The notes under the pieces: generated by a model
What the model was told of the DNA's origin: nothing
Databases searched by the model: none
Seen by the model: only the letters and a program-made list of their open reading frames with translations
NCBI GenBank assembly: GCA_016785225.1
Contig: JAFBJZ010000820.1
Location: forward strand, 868,001-932,000
Length of the DNA: 64,000 bases
Origin: Psettodes erumei
Taxonomy: Eukaryota > Chordata > Actinopteri > Pleuronectiformes > Psettodidae
Direction of reading: 5' to 3'
Position numbers and translations under genes: made by a program
Shown here: piece after piece, positions 51,685 to 62,806 of the stretch
Numbering within the stretch: position 1 is the first letter of the stretch
How the letters are laid out: every line of letters starts with the position of its first letter

Positions 51685-51688
<4 letters not shown>

Positions 51689-54600
51689 AACTTCCTGCAG
51701 TTTTTAGCTTGGCTGAGTTGTGTGATTTACTGTTTCGGTAGAACTCGTGTTTGCGATCCAGCTGAGACAGGAAGTGTAGAGACACACTAGAAACAATATG
51801 TATATCCTCCTCCGTGATGTAAATTCTTGTGGGACACAGGGTTGCTACCTCATGGACATTCCTGCGCGTGTCAAAGGGCCCTGTTTCCTGTCCTGTTGCA
51901 GTGCGCTTCATAGAAGCTCTCAGTAGATTATCAGATCGTGTTTTCCAAGGAAGGAGTGAATTCCACCGTCTATTGTCACATTTTTGTTCTCTTACGTCTT
52001 GAAATTCACATTGCAGTATTGTTCTGGAACTGTGGTATTTCCCAAGTTTAGGCATTTTGTACTACATGTGTCTCAGCTTCCTCATTGGCCTGGGTTACAG
52101 TCATGTTTCAAGTGGAAATGACACTCAACATGTTTTATGTCATATCATTGTTGGGCTGTGTGACCAGAGCCTGTAATCCCCAGTCACAGGTTGCATACTT
52201 CTGTGAGTTGTTGTCTCCTGTTTGTTCTTCATCCTGGGATGATTGTTGGAAAACAGAATCTCAGCTCAAGGTTAACTGACTGTCTTTTTCAGAGCTTTCA
52301 ACCACATCTTATGTTTTTCATCAGCAATGAAGCTGAACATGTGGGATCCCCCCCCCCACGGTTGGAAGCCGCTGCTCTGTTGCAATAGTTAATGATGGTT
52401 GAAGGATGTCGTAATAAGCACGGTATCCCGCTCTGTTAAATCTGTCATGTTGATTTGAGGGGATTAAGCTTGTTTGTGGTGTCATGCACCTCTATGTTGG
52501 TGGCAACCCCAGGCATTCTATTTTGCATTAAAAAAACCTGGGGGGGGGGGTATAACCCCGGGGTTGTTATGTTGCACTGCTGCATTTTTAATCTCTAAAC
52601 CTCCAGGCAAATAAAACTGCTACTTGTAAGATGACACGAGTTTAAACTGTGTCCTTGTTTCATACGTGAACTCACTTGAGATCCATCCCTTCATTCAGAG
52701 CCGGTCTGCAGCGTGGGGGCTGTACAGCTAACCTCCACTCGATGCATGAGTCATCGTCTCTCGTGAGTCTTACGACCAGTGACTCTGCTCCTCTCGGACA
52801 CAGCCCAACACATTTGGGGACTTCTGCTTGGAAGAACAAACGGTCCTCCTGGCTTTAATGTCGCAGCAGTTGTCCTGCAGTGCACTAATGCTGCCTCTTG
52901 TCTCACCGGACCCAAAGTTTGGACTCGTGTGTCAGAGCTCGTGAGGCTGTGATAAGACATCACTGCCCCTTAGTGATTTACATTACCTGCTCCTTATGGG
53001 AGCGTAAGGTGCGTTCAGAGAGGCCCGGTGCTAACTGTGGTTGCCCGCTGGGGGGCAGGTGGATGGATGGGGGCTGACAGCACCTTTGGCGTCGCAGTGC
53101 CACTGCTGTGTCATGCTATTTCGCTGTGGTGTTGGCTTTGTCTGTTTTTCTCAATTTAAAATCTCCAGAGTGTCTGCTTTTATTGAATATCTGCGGCTAA
53201 AAATACCTTGTGCCGCACCAATCAGAGCGGAGAACAGATTGTGAGGTGCGATTGGGTGGCATGTCCAGCCGAGGTTGCTGACCATTTTCCTGATGAATCT
53301 AAGACAAACGAAGCACATTCATACCGTATATCAAAACCAGTGTGCTGAAATTCTTCTAAACTGCGATGTGGAAGTGATTTAAATTCAAAATAAAGTAAAT
53401 GTGCAGGGTCAGATCAGTGGGTGAATATCCACGCCAAAATTTTCCCTGGTGCAGTTTGAATAAATTCATATTAATGGTCCACTTAGTTGTTACATCAAAA
53501 TTCAACAAATCAGTCAGTCGACCTTTGGGGGGGAAATGAAAAAATGTAGCTTGCAGCTGTACCTCTCTTCCTCTCTACCTATCTGCTGGTGTCAGCTTGC
53601 CCCAGAGGAACCGTTTGGCCACCGTCAGGTTGGCCGTCACCTCTGCTGACAGACAGCCAAGGTGGGACAGGTGTTGGACATGCTGCAGACGGGCTGTCAG
53701 GTGGAGGACACCCAAGTCACCTGCATTACAGGGAATCTGATGTGTGGCTACGGGCACACAAACAGACACGCACTGCCACTCGTGTTTTCAGACGTCGTAT
53801 ATTTTAGTTCTCCCACTCTTTAGAAATAGTTCTTTGTTAATTAAGGAGATTTTTGAGGCAGATTTCATTCTCAAACTTTGGATTCCGCTGTTCTTATCTG
53901 CATCTGCAGTCTTAGTCTTACTCTCCCCCGCTGTCTCCACACTGAAACACAAAATGCTTTAAAATGCTTTGAAGATTTCTTGCTGGGTTGAATGTAGGAG
54001 GGAGGTGAAGCACGGCAGGTGCGCCCTCAGATAAATTTTCAATCCATTTGATGCTGGAGCAGCACTCAGGGATCAGTGGTACACGGGGGCGGGGGGCATT
54101 CTCTAATATTGACTCTGCTGTTAAGTCAGCCCACTGTTACGCAAGCAGAAGACACTGATTTGAGTCTCAGTCTATTGTAGGTCTGCCAAACTCTTACCAA
54201 TCACAATGCTTTCAGTGCTGCTTATGTTCACAAATGCTCTGAGGCAAACCACAGAGTTCAGAGATAATTATCTGTGGGGTGATTACTGTGATCAGCTCCT
54301 TTTTATATAAAATATAGTAATTTGATCCATTGTTAATATTGATTAGTGCAGCTTTGAATGCAGCACTATGCAACAGTTCCATTGATAGAAAAATGTGTCT
54401 TTTGTTTGGAAATTTGAATTGACGATACTGAGCTGAAGTCACAGATTGATAATAATAAAGGCTGAGCTTTGCTGTGCTCGTTCGTTGAAAGGTTTTAAAT
54501 TATTTCTCATCATTTGAAGAAAAAAAAATCCCATTTTCCGGCTTCCAGACTCCAGCAGCTTTAAAACGCCCTCTTTGGTTCAAGGGACTCGGAGCATGAA

Positions 54601-57099
54601 GGCCAAGCCTGAAGTAAAGATGAGAGAACGGAAAGGGGAAGATGCTCATTCGGATGAAAGCGTGGCGTGACATTAAAGAAATGGGGAGCAAAGACAGATG
54701 GGAGATGAAGGAGAAAAAATGGGGCCCTGCAGCTCCGAGTTCCTCTGCAGCATCAAACCCTGTGTTAGAGTCGCTGTTGGAGATCCCTTCACAGAGCGGC
54801 GCCAGCCTCTCCCTCTGACATCTCGGGAGACCTACACAGCCCCCATGCAAAGTTAGACTGTCTTCCCCAGCCTGCGGAGGATCGCCTCGAGAACAGCGAT
54901 GAACGGGATCACCAAACACCCTCAACTAAACCGCTTGTCTCAGCTTCCTGGATGGTAAATCAGTGGAGTCCAAATCCTTTCTATATGTAGAAACTACTCC
55001 CTCAGAAGTCAGAGCAGACGAGTCTCTGAGTGATGAGGTGAAGCACTTCATCACGTCTTCCTGCCCATTTTCCTGGTGTAAATTTAGATCCTTCACAGCT
55101 ATTACGTGGAAGATTATGTGCTTGTTTGTCTGTTACTGTGGCCTCGCCGAGCGGCGCCGGTCCGATAATCGATGTTGCCGAGAGGGAGAGGCAGACTTTA
55201 CATATCAATCTGTCCGTCGGCCTGACAGTCTCCAGGCCGCACCGTGATCCGGCTGTGAGACAGAAGCCAAAGATGAGGCTTTGATCAAATGTTTCTCCCC
55301 GGGTGTTTCACATCTGAAAGAGAAAAAGGGCAAAGAAAGGTTTGCTTTCATTTTACCAAACTGTTTTGTTCCTCGTTTCTTTGCTGGGTAACGCATCTCA
55401 GCTCCATATGCCGTCAAATTATTCACATATTCTGCTGCTCGGAGACCTCGTAAAAGTTTGTTTTGGTTTTTATTCATCCTGCCTTTTGACATTTCTCTCT
55501 CCGTCTGGTCCTGTTTTTGTTGCACAAACCAATAAGCAGCTACTCATTTCACTTCATTACAGCAGAATCACAAAGGGGAAGAGACGAGGAAAATGTGTGA
55601 AAAAATAATCCTGGTGAAAACAGCACAGTCTGAACCAAAAGTAGCTTGAGACCATTCCAGTTATCTTTATTATATTTGTGCTTTTTTAAATGTAAAATTT
55701 CATGAATATGAATTAGATTGGTCGAATGATCTTTTGTGTGATCAAGCGAGGAGCTGCGTGAGGGCTGAATGCACGACATCGTTATCGCTGTTATCGTTCC
55801 TGGTGAGGACATGGCTGCAGATTCAGGACGTATTAAAGCCTGCAAGTGTCTGCGGCGTCTGGATGGTGTTCAGACCGATGCGTCAGAGCCCGGACGACTC
55901 CGCCGAGTGTCATTACACATTCAGCCAGTGTGGTAAATTTTAACCGTCATCCTGAACCCCCTCTCACCTGTTTGGCGGCGATATTATTTTTTGATTACGT
56001 TGAAAGTTGTGACAAGGCTTAGCGGGACTCGACACAGCTGTGGTCTCGCCGTTACTCTTCATCATCTGCGCAGCCACTCGTAGCAATCAGTCAGTCAGTC
56101 AGGGGTCACATAAGGACGGGGAAGAAGAGAGAGCGAGAGAGGGAGACGGGGACGGGGGGGAGGATATTTACAACTCAGACAGTGGCGAGGGTGAGCTGCA
56201 TCCCAATGTCTGCTCCTTTACTGCCTGGCTCAATAACTCTCAGGGGAGGGGGAATGAGCCGGGGCTGAGCGTGTGCAGGTATCACAGGGCTCCAGGTGTG
56301 TGAGCTACTCTGATTTAAAAAAAAAAAGCCAAATATCAACCTGGGGAGACAGTGAGGTAATCTGTGGTAAAGCTCAACCTTTTCCTGATGTGCTCACTGT
56401 CTCTTCTTTGTCTGCTTCAGTTGATTTTGTGCTTTTCCCATATTCGGTCGCTCCATTTCTTAAAATGCATCAAATGAGGCTTTTGTTACTTTTTGTTAAT
56501 TGTGTTTTGCATATTATACAGTGGATTTCTCTGTGGGTGATAGAAGCTCCACAATTCTCCGCAGTCTGCCAGTATCCTAGCGCGACGTCGTGCGACGCGT
56601 CAAACCAAACGGCAAATGTGGGCACGGCGCCACAGGGGGTGTAACTAATAAAGTTTTTCCCGTGTGCTGTTGACATGTCGGGTCTGACTTCAGCGCTGAA
56701 CAAATCCCATCGGCCGACAGCCCTTCATTCCAAGTGCTGGATATTCACTTTGTGGTGTCCGCTTTCTAGTTATATAACAAGTCTGTCCCAGGCTCTTCCC
56801 CGGGGCTCTGTCACCTTTCTCACTCTTTGTTCTGAACCGCGACCTTAGGTGTGTGTTACAACGCGTGGCTGAAGCCCCCACCGCTGATTCAGTCCCCCGC
56901 TGAGTCTGTCAGACAGTCTGGCCTTGCCTCGGTTTTAATGACTGCCTACAGTGTGATGCGGTGAAGCTGCTTCAGTCTGACGCCTCCTGTTACGGTGGAA
57001 AAAAAACATCAAAAATCCCAGTATGTGGCTCGGCCATGAGACTTGTCATATTTAAGACTATAATCCATTAAGACTTTATAAAGAATTTAAAGCACAAGT

Positions 57100-57530
57100 C
57101 TCTGGCTTATTTAACAAAACTGGGACTTGAGACGTAACTTGGACCACTGAGAGACATGACTTACTAAGACAAAGCTTTGACTTAAAACTTGAGTCTGTGT
57201 CTGAATTTAACAAAACAGACTCAACTCGTCCACAGTGAGCGTTGATGCACTTCACACGTGTGGGACTTGACTCCTTGAAGACGGAACTTGAGACTTAAGT
57301 TTTGCCGAGTCACAGAGAATGAAGACTTGAAACCTGACTTGACCTTGACTGATGTGAGACTTGACTTTCGAGAGATGAAACTCTGTAAAGACTTGAGTTG
57401 ACTTGGGATCTAAAAACTTGGTAAGATGTTGGCTTGCACTCACTCTTAATGACGGGTCTTGACTTGGACTGGCCCTGCAGGACTCGATGTCAAACTTTAT
57501 CTGACTGAGTTGACGCTTGACTCGTGTCTA
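57100..57530. repeat. Degenerate ACTTGA/GACTTGA-rich repeat field
   Basis: More than a dozen copies of (G)ACTTGA, ACTTGG or ACTTAA spaced irregularly over about 430 bp, mostly on the same strand. This looks like a decayed minisatellite. No coding frame survives across it. Confidence 0.65.
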
Positions 57531-60143
57531 CTCCAGAATATTTGAAACAACTAAAAAAAAAACCTTTGTGCTCTGCGGCAGCTGTATAAATCAGCAGGAT
57601 CTCCAGTCGGCTGCCATTTATCTCTGTCTGTGTCTCACGTGTCCACACACCCATGGACGATTCCTTAGATAAATTGCTTTAGTCATTGGTCCTGCCTGCG
57701 TGTATGTGTGCTGAGTAATGGAGAGGCTGGTGATGCTGCTCTGCTGCTCCTCCTCCTCCTCCGTCGCCTCAGAGCACAGGTGCTCTGCTCCTCCTGAGCG
57801 GGAGTTCTCCGCTCAGGAAATCGAGGGCTGCCGTGGGTTTCTCCAGTGTTGATGCGATGTGAGTACGAAGCAGAGTGGTGTTTTGGCATGTTTGAAGGAA
57901 GCCGTCCCCGCTCTGGTGCTGGGCTGCGTGCCTCCTACTGTCATGACTATTGACAGGTGAATCATCTTTAATGCTACACTGTCCTGCTTCCTCTGTACTG
58001 ACATATACAGTATGTTTACCCGGGGGCTGCAGCCAAGATGTGGATACGAGCTGACGGCTTGTTCACTGAGCACAGAAAATCTGAATGAGCATGATACAGG
58101 CATCGCATAAAAATCAGCATAAACCTACAGGCACTTGTTGAAGTTAACCATTTCATGGCTGGAGATTTATTTTTAGAGGCTGTGTGCTTACATGTATGGG
58201 TTTTAACTCGGGGTTGGTTATCATGACCCCCTCCAGTCAATATACAGTATTTATTAAAAGTGCTAAAAAAAAATGTCACTTTGGCCTTTTACTCCATCAA
58301 AAATCTAAGTTTTTTTTTTGGTCTCAAAAACTCGCTTCCTGGAGGCTAAAAAAAAAGATGGCTTTGGAAAGTTTGCATCTGTCTCCCTCATGGAGACTGG
58401 CAGCTGTAGTCAGCTCATATTCACAACATCTACAAAAGATTTCAGCAATGACCCAGATTCAAAAAAGCTTCTCAAACCACAACACTAGAGCGTCTATTTT
58501 TGTGTTGTGTGTATGGTAAATATTTTCCAAATATTAAGCATGAGCTGCTTTGCTCTGGAGACCATGAGATAATATGCATGCACAGTTTACCAATGTTTCT
58601 ACTGTTGTGTGACCGTGTGAGCTATCGTGGACAGGGAGGGAGATGTGTAGCCAGAGTGAACTGCATGCTGGGAGCCTAATGTTCTTTTAATGGCTGGTGT
58701 GTTGCCGTTACCGCGGGCACGGCCCGGAGGGGAGTGGCGGCGCTGATTGATAACCCCCCGTATCCTCCGCCAGCCTTCGTGACGCAGCATCAGCAATTCA
58801 TCCTGCCGGGTTTACCGGCCACGGCCGCAGCTCACGGCGATGCTGTGACTCAGCAGTACGACCGGGTCAGGAGTGTGTCTGCAGCCCTTTTCCTGCTCTG
58901 TAGCTGTTGCTGCTCGTGTCTAATTTAAGCTTGTCTTTGCACTGAATCAATACCTGTAACCAGTTATTTGTTGTGTGTATCCTGGCTGGACAATTAAGTT
59001 ATCAGAGCCCCAGGGTCTCTCCTGTGCTTGAGCCACTGGCTCTTCACCCTCCCACTGGCAAAAAATGGTTTCATAACAGAATTGTTGTGATCAGTAATCG
59101 GCTCTGGTGTTGCACAATAAGCTACGGACTTCTGCGATTGGTGCCAAGAAGCTTGTTCAGGCTACCAAGGTGGCGTCAACACCCAGCGCAGGAAACACGT
59201 GGACAGAGCAGGACCAAAGCCATAGTGCTATCAGGGACTGTTCGCTGATTTCCATCAAAGGGTAAGACAATATCAAAGGAAAAAATGGACGCCTTCATGC
59301 GTGGGCATGTCCCCTGGGTGGATGTGGAAGGGCTGGGCAGGGGAAAGTTGTTTTTTGCACAACTTGAAATGGAGCTAAACTCTCTGAGATCACATCAAGT
59401 CTGGGCTTTGATGCCATGAAATCACTGATGTAAGCAGCTTTTTTTATATGGCCCAGCACTGTGATCAGAACTCTGCTGAAAAAGAACTTTTTTAATAAAC
59501 GGCTTTCAAAAGATTGGACCTCACCAACACAGAGGTGATGATGCAGCTTCAGCTGCCAGATAGCCAGCTCTTCATACATCTCTGTATTTTGCGACTGGTT
59601 CTGTCCAGTTTCTTCAAAGCCGAGGCTGTCACACTCAGACTCACGCTGACGCAAATCGCTCTCCAGTTCATGAAAGGAGATGAAACCAGAGCGTGAGAGT
59701 GTGGCATCAAGACCGGACTGGGAAAAGCATCAGTCAGAGCTGTTTTGATTGGAAGACCAGTTATCAGTGGACTGTGAGAGCTACAACATTGTAGTTCACA
59801 CCGTCTTCGTCGACTCCCACACTTCCCACCCCTCCTCCTCCTCTTCTTCTTCTTCTCTCGTTATGGAAAAAGCTCTCAGGCTGCAGCCTGTGTGGGCAAG
59901 CGGCCAGCCCGCTGCTTCAGCCCTCGATACATAACCCCAGAATGAAGGGAAGTCCAAAATTAAAAGCATTGTTAGCCCTGCGGCTGGTGGCCACGCAGAG
60001 ATGGAGTGACGGGCTTAATTCACTGTGCCGTCTCGGGTGACCTTGGCTTCGGCCTCTAGTCTGTGCCCCCCCCCTCAGATAACACTATTCAGAGCTGCAG
60101 GCTGGGACCTTCAGGAACCGGGTCCTGTACCGAGTCCCAGGTC

Positions 60144-60191
60144 ATTACTGGAATTCTCTCTCTGCCTTTGCTCAGAGAGAATTTCAGTAAT
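60144..60191 (+). other. Perfect 18-bp inverted repeat (hairpin) in the tmem108 intron
   Basis: The arm 60144-60161 (ATTACTGGAATTCTCTCT) pairs with 60174-60191 (AGAGAGAATTTCAGTAAT) over 18 positions with one G-U wobble, leaving a 12-nt loop. I do not recognise a known small RNA. It could also be a fragment of a small inverted-repeat transposon. Confidence 0.6.
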
Positions 60192-60373
60192 TCCAAAAGC
60201 TTTTTAGAATTTTTCTCCCAATTCTGTTTTATACACAAACGTGTCCTTGTGAATGAATGTAATGTAGTATTAGGGTTGCTATGGTGACGACTTCCATCTG
60301 TGTCCATGTCAGTTGCCATGCAACTTTTTTTTCCTCCGCTGCTGTGTGCAAGGTGCTAAGCCACCACTGTTCA

Positions 60374-60374
<1 letters not shown>

Positions 60375-60411
<37 letters not shown>

Positions 60412-60417
60412 CACACC
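60375..60417. repeat. Compound (GT)n(AT)n(AC)n microsatellite
   Basis: GT units pass into AT units and then a few AC units. Confidence 0.9.
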
Positions 60418-62144
60418 TGTGAATGTTTCTAATACTGTTGTGCCAGTGTTGATCTCTGGTATTTTATCCTTTTGTTTCTCAAGAGGCAGCAGAGGATTAT
60501 CTTCCCTGATTTTACTGATTAGGTGGTGGAAGGACAGCACTGCTTTGAAAAAACACAAAGCGCTGTGCTGATGGGAGTGTACTGTTGTTGTAGATACTGG
60601 TGAGACAATGAAATATAATACTCAAAATATATATACACGAGTTTGGAGCCTTATCAGACACCAAAACACTGTAAAGCATAATAAAAGTATGACAGAGGAT
60701 TTATGGAAAATTACTGCTTTACTCAGCTTCCTTTCACTCCAGTAGGAGTGAAACTACAAAGACATAATCCTCCTCCGGCTTCCCATCTGCAAACAAGTCC
60801 GAGGTACTGGACCTGAACCCGGGGTCTCAGCAGCAGTAATCGAGTGTTTAGCCTTGCAGAAACAAAACTGTCAGCAGTTGCCACTGAACCTCTCATCCTG
60901 TCCGGGGGTTTTTGGCAGTGCCGCGACCTTGACTGTCGTCCCGTATTATCTTTTACCTGCATGTGTGCACAGGGCTGAACTATGATTCAGCTGCCCAGCA
61001 GGAGGCCCCCGAGCAGCCTGTCTTTTGTCCGTACAGCTTGTCCCCCTTTCTTAGCAAAGACGAGTAGAAATGAAACACTCCCTTCCTCCCTTCCCCGTGC
61101 CCACCTGCCCCCCCCCCCGACTCACCCCTTGCACCCTGCGTGTTAAAGAGCGTGTCTATGAGACTGCGTTGGCCTGGCAGCTCTGATGAGGCATAATTAC
61201 CGTGGAGAGGCTCAGCTGCTCTCTTTGCACCCTGCCATTGAGCTCATTAGGCCGGGAACATGATGCTACCAAAAAAAAAAAGGCGGAGAGCCCACAGAGT
61301 GGCACGTCGCTGCAGCATCATGGTGGTGCTGCAAGCGGATATGGGGCGGGTATGGGTTTGTGACGGCTGCAGCTGGAGTCATTTCTTCAGATGTGAAGCT
61401 GGGAGAAGCTTCTGCTTCTACCTTATTCTTGCTGCCTCATCTTTTTTTTTTTTTTTTTGCAATTACTCGCACTATGTCACAACCGGGCCCTTGCCATTAT
61501 AGTCAAAGCCGTGAGTTAAGAGCAGCAAAGTAGCAAGGATCTCTGTTTATTTTTTTAATACTGAGAGCAAGAACAAAATTGTGTGCATATGTCATCTAAA
61601 AGCCTCAGTTTCATTCATTTTACTCTGGAGCCAGGAAGAAAAATAGGGGAAGTGTTTTTCCAGTTTGTCATGTGACACTATCGTGCCAATTATTTCATGT
61701 GTCTGATTTTCTGATAAATAGACCAGTACTGTTGAACTGATGTAGCCTATATGTCATCACATTTGATGAGTCCGGTTGCTCGACATTTTCGGCATCGTGC
61801 CTGTAAACATTTTAGTGATTTGGACAGGCCTCCAGAGCGCGGCTGCGTTTATGAGAAATAAAGGATCGGAAAAATAAGGATCGGTACGGCGAGCTGTGTC
61901 TCCCACAGAAACCCAGGCGGCCTGCGACCACACCCCCTCATCCTGGGAGGCGTAAATCTAATTTTCACACGTCACACTCACAACAGATTATTCATGCAGG
62001 TGGGGTGAAGTGTGCTTTGGTGTGTTTATGTGTTATGTTCTGAACTACACATCTGTTTATGTCATTTGTGCGGGCGGGTGTTGTGGTGCGGTGTGGGCAT
62101 GTGTGTGTGTTGCCCAAGGGCACTTCCACCAAGAGAAGCAAACA

Positions 62145-62150
<6 letters not shown>

Positions 62151-62190
<40 letters not shown>
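62151..62190. repeat. (GT)n microsatellite
   Basis: About twenty GT units, 485 bp upstream of the tmem108 start-codon exon. Confidence 0.9.
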
Positions 62191-62191
<1 letters not shown>

Positions 62192-62680
62192 CCTTTCGTT
62201 TAGCAGAGGGCCATCAGTGAGTCATTCTCCTGAAGAGAACCCTCGGGTGCTTGTCTCAGGACAAGGCTTACTGGTCAATGTTTAATGCTCCATAATTGGT
62301 TTTCCTGACCAGCGCAGCCTGTGGGATGCCAGCGCTGATCTGAAGCCTGGCAGCTGAGGCTCAGCTCTGCCACCACCACCACCGCAGTTTGCTTTTATTG
62401 AGAAATATTTGTTATGTATAATTCATTTGATCTGCCGTGAGAGGTGGGTCTGTTGCCTGGCAGTCATTACTGGGATTAAACTGCCAAGGTTAAGCTGCAC
62501 AATCTCGTCTACAATCCCTTCTTCGTTTTCCGTGTCTGCTTTTCTTAAAGCTGCCCTGACATAATCACAGTATATCAAACTGATACCTGACCATGACTTG
62601 AATGTGATTTTGATACCTGAGTGCTGAGTTTCATCTTACCTCTCCTTTCTTTCTCTCTATCCGCTCTTTACTAGAGAACC

Positions 62681-62722
62681 ATGAGCACTGTGGAGGAGGA
62701 GCCGGATCACATGATACCATGA
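62681..62722 (+). promoter_or_regulatory. tmem108: uORF overlapping the tmem108 start codon
   Basis: An ATG at 62681, with A at -3, opens a 13-codon frame (MSTVEEEPDHMIP) that ends in TGA at 62720-62722. The main start ATG is 62719-62721, so stop and start share ATGA. The uORF lies in the same exon and cannot be removed unless an alternative acceptor is used. Arrangement is seen directly; an effect on translation is inferred. Confidence 0.7.
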
Positions 62723-62758
62723 AGACGAGCCTGCAGGTCCTGCGCTGCCAGCTGCTGA
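62719..62758 (+). CDS. tmem108: Transmembrane protein 108 (retrolinkin), N-terminal coding exon only
   Basis: Exon 62675-62758 follows a strong acceptor (long pyrimidine tract ending ACTAG) and ends at donor GTGAGT (62759). From ATG 62719 it encodes MKTSLQVLRCQLL plus one base of the next codon, against MKRSLQALYCQLLS in human TMEM108: 11 of 13 identical, and the leftover A fits the Ser codon. The protein in mammals is a neuronal type I membrane protein with a signal-peptide-like N-terminus, a long Ser/Thr/Pro-rich ectodomain and a short cytosolic tail; it links endosomes to dystonin/dynein transport and affects TrkB trafficking and dendritic spines. The large main coding exon is outside the window. 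Position after topbp1 agrees with the vertebrate TMEM108-BFSP2-CDV3-TOPBP1 neighbourhood. Confidence 0.82.
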
Positions 62759-62769
62759 GTGAGTGGACC

Positions 62770-62806
62770 GGGGGGGATTGTGGGGTGGGTGGGTGGGTGG
62801 GCAGGG
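62770..62806 (+). other. G-quadruplex-type G-run array beside the tmem108 donor
   Basis: Starting 11 bp after the exon's donor, a G7 run, a G4 run, then GGGT units and another GGG lie on the sense strand. This meets the usual four-run G-quadruplex pattern. Intronic G runs near donors commonly bind hnRNP H/F. Confidence 0.7.

Larger units (their letters stand above)
41322..62674 (+). other. tmem108: tmem108 first intron (about 21.4 kb)
   Basis: No protein-coding gene is recognisable in this stretch on either strand. It holds several microsatellites, a degenerate ACTTGA-rich repeat field, a second GC-rich candidate first exon (51300-51545), an 18-bp hairpin (60144-60191) and stretches that look like regulatory DNA. 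A very long 5' intron is also a feature of mammalian TMEM108. Confidence 0.55.

Noticed and set aside
54500..54925. 141-codon minus-strand open frame
   Set aside because: No conserved domain, no signals, and it lies inside the tmem108 intron.
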